Origin: SKPH01 sp051748565
GTDB lineage: Bacteria; Bacillota; Dethiobacteria; DTU022
DNA: 16,644 nucleotides
Direction: 5' to 3'
Assembly (NCBI GenBank): GCA_051748565.1
Contig: JBNJHN010000044.1
Location: 1-16,644 of the forward strand
Shown here: one piece after another, positions 14,266 through 16,644 of the stretch
Layout: each line of letters opens with the position of its first letter
How positions within the stretch are numbered: the first letter of the stretch is position 1
Position numbers and translations under genes: made by a program
The notes under the pieces: generated by a model
The model's input: the letters and a program-made list of their open reading frames with translations, nothing else
Told to the model about the DNA's origin: nothing
Database searches by the model: none

Positions 14266-14770
14266 AAGGAATATTACAGAAAAATTCTTGGTGGTCCTGA
14301 TTATTCTGGCCCTGGCAGCCATTATTGCCGGTTGTGCAGCCGAATCAGATACCAACCTTTCTGTCGAAGAAGTTTATCTGGCAGATCGTCTTTTTGAGTT
14401 GGAACTGGCCCTGACTCCCGATCAGAGGGCACAGGGTTTGATGGGACGCGAATTTATGGCTGATGATGAAGGGATGCTTTTTGTTTTTCCGGACGAGCCG
14501 CCCTATCCGGCAGAAGTCAGCTTTTGGATGAAAGATTGCCTGATGCCAATCGATGTTATTTTTATTGACAGGGAAGGAATTGTTTCTGCCATACATGAAA
14601 TGCAGCCTCCCAAACCGGGAACCCCCGATGAAAATTTGACTGCCTATTCCAGCAACGGGCCGGTTCAGTTTGCCATTGAATTGCGTGGGGGCCTTACTTA
14701 TGAATTGGGCCTGGAGGTTGGTAATTTCATCGAGTTGAGAAGAGAATACCTGATGAGTTTGGCTCAATAA
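14255..14770 (+). CDS. DUF192-family lipoprotein
   Basis: A 171-residue protein with a lipoprotein signal: residues 1-26 are basic then hydrophobic, with the box IAGC and lipidation expected at Cys27. The mature part carries the DUF192 pattern: ELALTPDQRAQGLMGREFM, GMLFVFPDE, SFWMKDCLMPIDVIFID, IHEMQPP and a final YELGLEVGNFIEL. DUF192 is a small beta-rich domain of unknown function found in bacteria and archaea, often exported. The start at ATG 14255 overlaps the end of glpK in another frame; the SD is weak, so translational coupling is likely. Nothing links it functionally to glycerol kinase. It is the last gene of the forward run and faces the MFS gene across a 56-bp gap. Confidence 0.9.
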   Translation: MKSERNITEKFLVVLIILALAAIIAGCAAESDTNLSVEEVYLADRLFELELALTPDQRAQGLMGREFMADDEGMLFVFPDEPPYPAEVSFWMKDCLMPIDVIFIDREGIVSAIHEMQPPKPGTPDENLTAYSSNGPVQFAIELRGGLTYELGLEVGNFIELRREYLMSLAQ

Positions 14771-14826
14771 GTCGATAAGCTTGAGTTTAGTGGATTAAAC
14801 ATAGTGGCAGAGCTTAATATGTTAAC

Positions 14827-16059
14827 TCAGGTCGAGGCAGGGAAAGAAGGGTCTTTTTCTTCAACCAGGCCCTGTTTTTTGTTCCGATAAGGCATAAAAT
14901 GAATGATCAGGGCAATGGTAATGGGCAGTATATTAAGATAGAACATCAGATGATAACCGGCCAGTGTAACAACCAAACCCCAGATAATAGATCCCAAAAA
15001 AATACCGACATCATAAGCAGTCCAGTATGTTGCGTTGGCAGCGCCTCTCTTTTGGGGCGGTGCACTTCTGATACAGAGTGCATGTATGGTTGGCTGGCCC
15101 ATACCGAAACCGATTCCGTAAAGTATGCCTCCCATTATCAGGTGAGAGATCAGGGAGGCCCGGGCTACGATGATTAAGGCAATACAGATGCAGATACAGC
15201 CAGTTGCGATTGCAAGGTTAAATCCTTTTTCTCCTTTCCGATCGACAAACATCCCTGACAGGGGACGGGTCATCAGCGTGGCCAGAGCAAAGGCTGTATA
15301 AAAGAGCCCGGTGGACTCAATATTCTGGCTTAATGCATAAACAGGCAGGAAAGAGAGCATGGAACTGTAGCTTATTGTAAACATAAGTATTACCAGGGCC
15401 GGTTTTATGCCGGACTTCTCCAGCAGATTGAATTTTGGTTTTATTTTTTGCTTTTCCTGTCGCGGAAACCGGATGAAAAAAACAAACATTATGGATAGCA
15501 GGGTTAATAAGCTGGTGATCCCGAAGAGCAGTGAAAACGAGTAGCGATCCAAAACCCATAAACTGATTGCCGGTGATACAGCCATTGGCAGGGTCAGAGT
15601 CAGGGTAAAGATGCCCATGCCTTCGCCCATTCTTCTCAGCGGTACAATATCCGAAGCGACAGTGCTGGAAGCGGTATTCCCAATGCCCCATCCCATGCCC
15701 TGGAAAAACCTCATGATAATTAGAAAATAAGCTGGTATCATCCAGATGTAAAAGAAAACCGGTATTAGGAAAAGTAGTAAGCCCCCGAAAAATATCGCCT
15801 TTCGGCCGTAAACATCTAAGGCCCAGCCTGTAACAGGCCTGGTAAGAACAGCTCCGATGGTCAGGGCTGCGAGTGGCAATCCTGCACCGGAAGCGCCTCC
15901 TCCGAAACGCTCCATGTAAATTGGCAGGGTGGGAATCATGCTGTGGAAGGCGAGGAATAGGAAAAAAGATGAGAGGCAAATGAAAATAAAATCTTTTGTC
16001 CACAACTTTGGATTTTCATTTGTGCCTGATTTACTTTTAACGGCGTCAACTTTTTCCAT
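14827..16059 (-). CDS. Major facilitator superfamily (MFS) transporter
   Basis: A 410-residue polytopic membrane protein with about 12 predicted helices, split 6+6 by a basic cytoplasmic loop (RFPRQEKQKIKPKF). The first-half MFS motif A is present as GWALDVYGRKA between helices 2 and 3, and a second-half counterpart is GMFVDRKGEKG. An IMRFFQGMGWGIGNTASSTVASDIVP segment fits helix 4 of drug:H+ antiporter-like members (YwoG/arabinose-efflux group). These are usually proton-driven exporters of drugs or metabolites; the substrate is unknown. The start is good: GGAG ends 9 nt before the ATG (plus-strand complement just beyond 16059). It points toward the forward operon and is divergent from the TIGR02444 gene, so it is probably transcribed alone. 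Confidence 0.92.
   Translation of the reverse strand: MEKVDAVKSKSGTNENPKLWTKDFIFICLSSFFLFLAFHSMIPTLPIYMERFGGGASGAGLPLAALTIGAVLTRPVTGWALDVYGRKAIFFGGLLLFLIPVFFYIWMIPAYFLIIMRFFQGMGWGIGNTASSTVASDIVPLRRMGEGMGIFTLTLTLPMAVSPAISLWVLDRYSFSLLFGITSLLTLLSIMFVFFIRFPRQEKQKIKPKFNLLEKSGIKPALVILMFTISYSSMLSFLPVYALSQNIESTGLFYTAFALATLMTRPLSGMFVDRKGEKGFNLAIATGCICICIALIIVARASLISHLIMGGILYGIGFGMGQPTIHALCIRSAPPQKRGAANATYWTAYDVGIFLGSIIWGLVVTLAGYHLMFYLNILPITIALIIHFMPYRNKKQGLVEEKDPSFPAST
14838..14880 (+). terminator. Candidate intrinsic terminator for the forward operon, inside the 3' end of the MFS gene
   Basis: Read on the + strand, AGGGTC (14848-14853) can pair with GGCCCT (14868-14873) over a 14-nt loop; alternatively CAGGG (14838-14842) can pair with CCCTG (14870-14874). 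Six T residues follow at 14875-14880. The stem is short and the sequence also codes for the MFS C-terminus on the other strand, so this is a tentative call. No better terminator is visible in the 56-bp gap between the convergent genes. Confidence 0.35.
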
Positions 16060-16343
16060 GTATTTTTCTCCGGGTCAACCTAAACTTGGATGGCAAACAG
16101 CTATTTTCATGAGGGTTTGAGCTGCATCCCATACTATTTACTTTGGATTGAAAGTTACAGCTTATTTTCGACATTAACAATTTAATCACCTTTTAGTTAA
16201 TATGATTTAGCTTTTAAAACAATTACTGAGAAACTAATTCAATTTACAGTCTGATTTGCTTTATTTCCGAATGCTATGATATTATTTTTTCAGCAAAAGC
16301 AGAAAAACCCATATTTATATTTTATCTGTATGAGGTAGAGACA
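16060..16343. other. AT-rich divergent intergenic region between the MFS and TIGR02444 genes
   Basis: A 284-bp spacer, clearly richer in A+T than the genes, where promoters for both divergent genes should lie. It contains an inverted repeat ATTAAC (16173-16178) and GTTAAT (16196-16201), centres 23 bp apart, which could be an operator, though such short arms can arise by chance in AT-rich DNA. On the minus strand a weak TTGTTA-17 bp-TAACTT pair can be drawn for the MFS gene. I see no ORF or RNA gene in it. Confidence 0.55.
16256..16285 (+). promoter_or_regulatory. Candidate sigma-70/SigA promoter for the TIGR02444-family gene
   Basis: TTGCTT (16256-16261) and TATTAT (16280-16285) are separated by 18 bp and lie in AT-rich DNA about 60 bp before the start codon. 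The overlapping TATGAT at 16275 could be an alternative -10. This is a pattern match only. Confidence 0.35.
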
Positions 16344-16644
16344 ATGAACTTTTATAACCAGCCCCCTGTTCAAGAAGCCTGCCTCGAGCTTCAGAGCCGC
16401 TACGGCATTGATATGGACCTTCTTTTTTTCTGTCTTAAGGTTGGAACTTCGGGCGGCGGCAAAATGACCCGGGGGGACATTTCGCAGGCAATGGAAGCAG
16501 TTTCCCGGTGGCAGGAAGATATAGTAAGACCTATCAGGGCAGCTAGCAGGCGTTTGGAATCTTCTTACAAAAGCTTCCCGGAAGAAAAGACCGAAATGAT
16601 TCAAAAAAGCCTTGCCCAGGCTGAATTGGATGCAGAAAAAATCG
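16344..16644 (+). CDS. TIGR02444/DUF2390-family protein, N-terminal part (3' end outside window)
   Basis: About 100 residues are visible before the window ends. The start ATG 16344 has GAGGT at 16332-16336, spacing 7. The sequence matches the TIGR02444 pattern: VQEACLELQSRYGIDMDLLFFCL (family 'V..aCL.LQ...G.dVnlLLfclW'), then a helical part with AVSRWQEDIVRPIRAASRRLESS (family 'W...vv.PLR..R..lK'). The function of this family is unknown; it is small, apparently soluble and helical. I know it mainly from alpha- and gammaproteobacteria, so its presence beside a Gram-positive-looking operon is unexpected. The usual Trp after LLFFCL is Lys here. An open frame on the opposite strand (16290-16604) is a shadow. 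Confidence 0.72.
   Translation, partial: MNFYNQPPVQEACLELQSRYGIDMDLLFFCLKVGTSGGGKMTRGDISQAMEAVSRWQEDIVRPIRAASRRLESSYKSFPEEKTEMIQKSLAQAELDAEKI

Noticed and set aside
14345..14767. A 140-codon antisense open frame opposite the DUF192 gene
   Set aside because: The DUF192 frame has a lipoprotein signal and family motifs; the antisense frame has neither.
15317..16003. A 228-codon open frame on the minus strand
   Set aside because: It lies in another frame of the same strand inside the MFS gene; its translation has no family pattern, while the MFS frame shows clear helices, motif A and a good SD.
16290..16604. A 104-codon minus-strand open frame at the right end
   Set aside because: The opposite strand encodes a TIGR02444-like N-terminus with a good SD and a candidate promoter; the minus frame has no family features and runs into the AT-rich spacer.
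1..16644. Search by eye for CRISPR arrays, transposases, integrases, tRNA or rRNA genes
   Set aside because: No regularly spaced repeats, mobile-element proteins, clover-leaf sequences or rRNA-like stretches were seen.

Overview
The window looks like bacterial chromosome from a Gram-positive-type anaerobe, most likely a clostridial or related Firmicute. The grounds are strong Shine-Dalgarno sites, several of them extended towards GGTGATC, frequent TTG and GTG starts, densely packed co-directional genes, lipoprotein signal peptides, and the end of an MttB-family methyltransferase gene of the kind common in methylotrophic or acetogenic anaerobes. The last gene belongs to a family (TIGR02444/DUF2390) that I associate mainly with Proteobacteria, so the taxonomic call is only moderate. 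I see no rRNA, tRNA, CRISPR array, insertion sequence or phage gene.

Layout. Positions 1-612 hold the 3' end of an MttB-superfamily gene. Positions 701-6333 hold a complete Opp/Dpp-type ABC importer in the order lipoprotein binding protein, two permeases, two ATPases. A strong 16-bp stem-loop lies between the binding protein and the first permease, and the junctions between the later transporter genes are overlapping or very short. Positions 6351-12727 carry four hydrolases in the same direction: a 1049-residue clan-CD (gingipain C25-like) protein with no signal peptide and beta-sandwich C-terminal modules; a C45 (penicillin acyltransferase-like) Ntn hydrolase; an M20D amidohydrolase of the AbgB/ACY1L2 type; and a metallo-beta-lactamase-fold hydrolase. 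Positions 12754-14770 hold glycerol kinase (glpK) and an overlapping DUF192 lipoprotein gene. A convergent MFS transporter gene lies at 14827-16059 on the minus strand. Across an AT-rich divergent spacer from it, a TIGR02444-family gene starts at 16344 and runs off the window.

How the genes may work together. From 701 to 14770 all genes run the same way with small gaps and no clear internal terminator, so they look like one long operon or two joined ones. The simplest reading is uptake of a peptide or amide-containing compound, followed by breakdown in the cytoplasm by an endopeptidase-like enzyme, an Ntn amide hydrolase, an M20 deacylase or dipeptidase, and an MBL hydrolase. All four hydrolases lack visible export signals, which fits this model. 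The substrate is unknown, and the link to glycerol kinase may be metabolic or only positional. The pairing of a cytoplasmic C25-like protein with C45, M20 and MBL enzymes behind an Opp-type importer is the best candidate for an undescribed system here.
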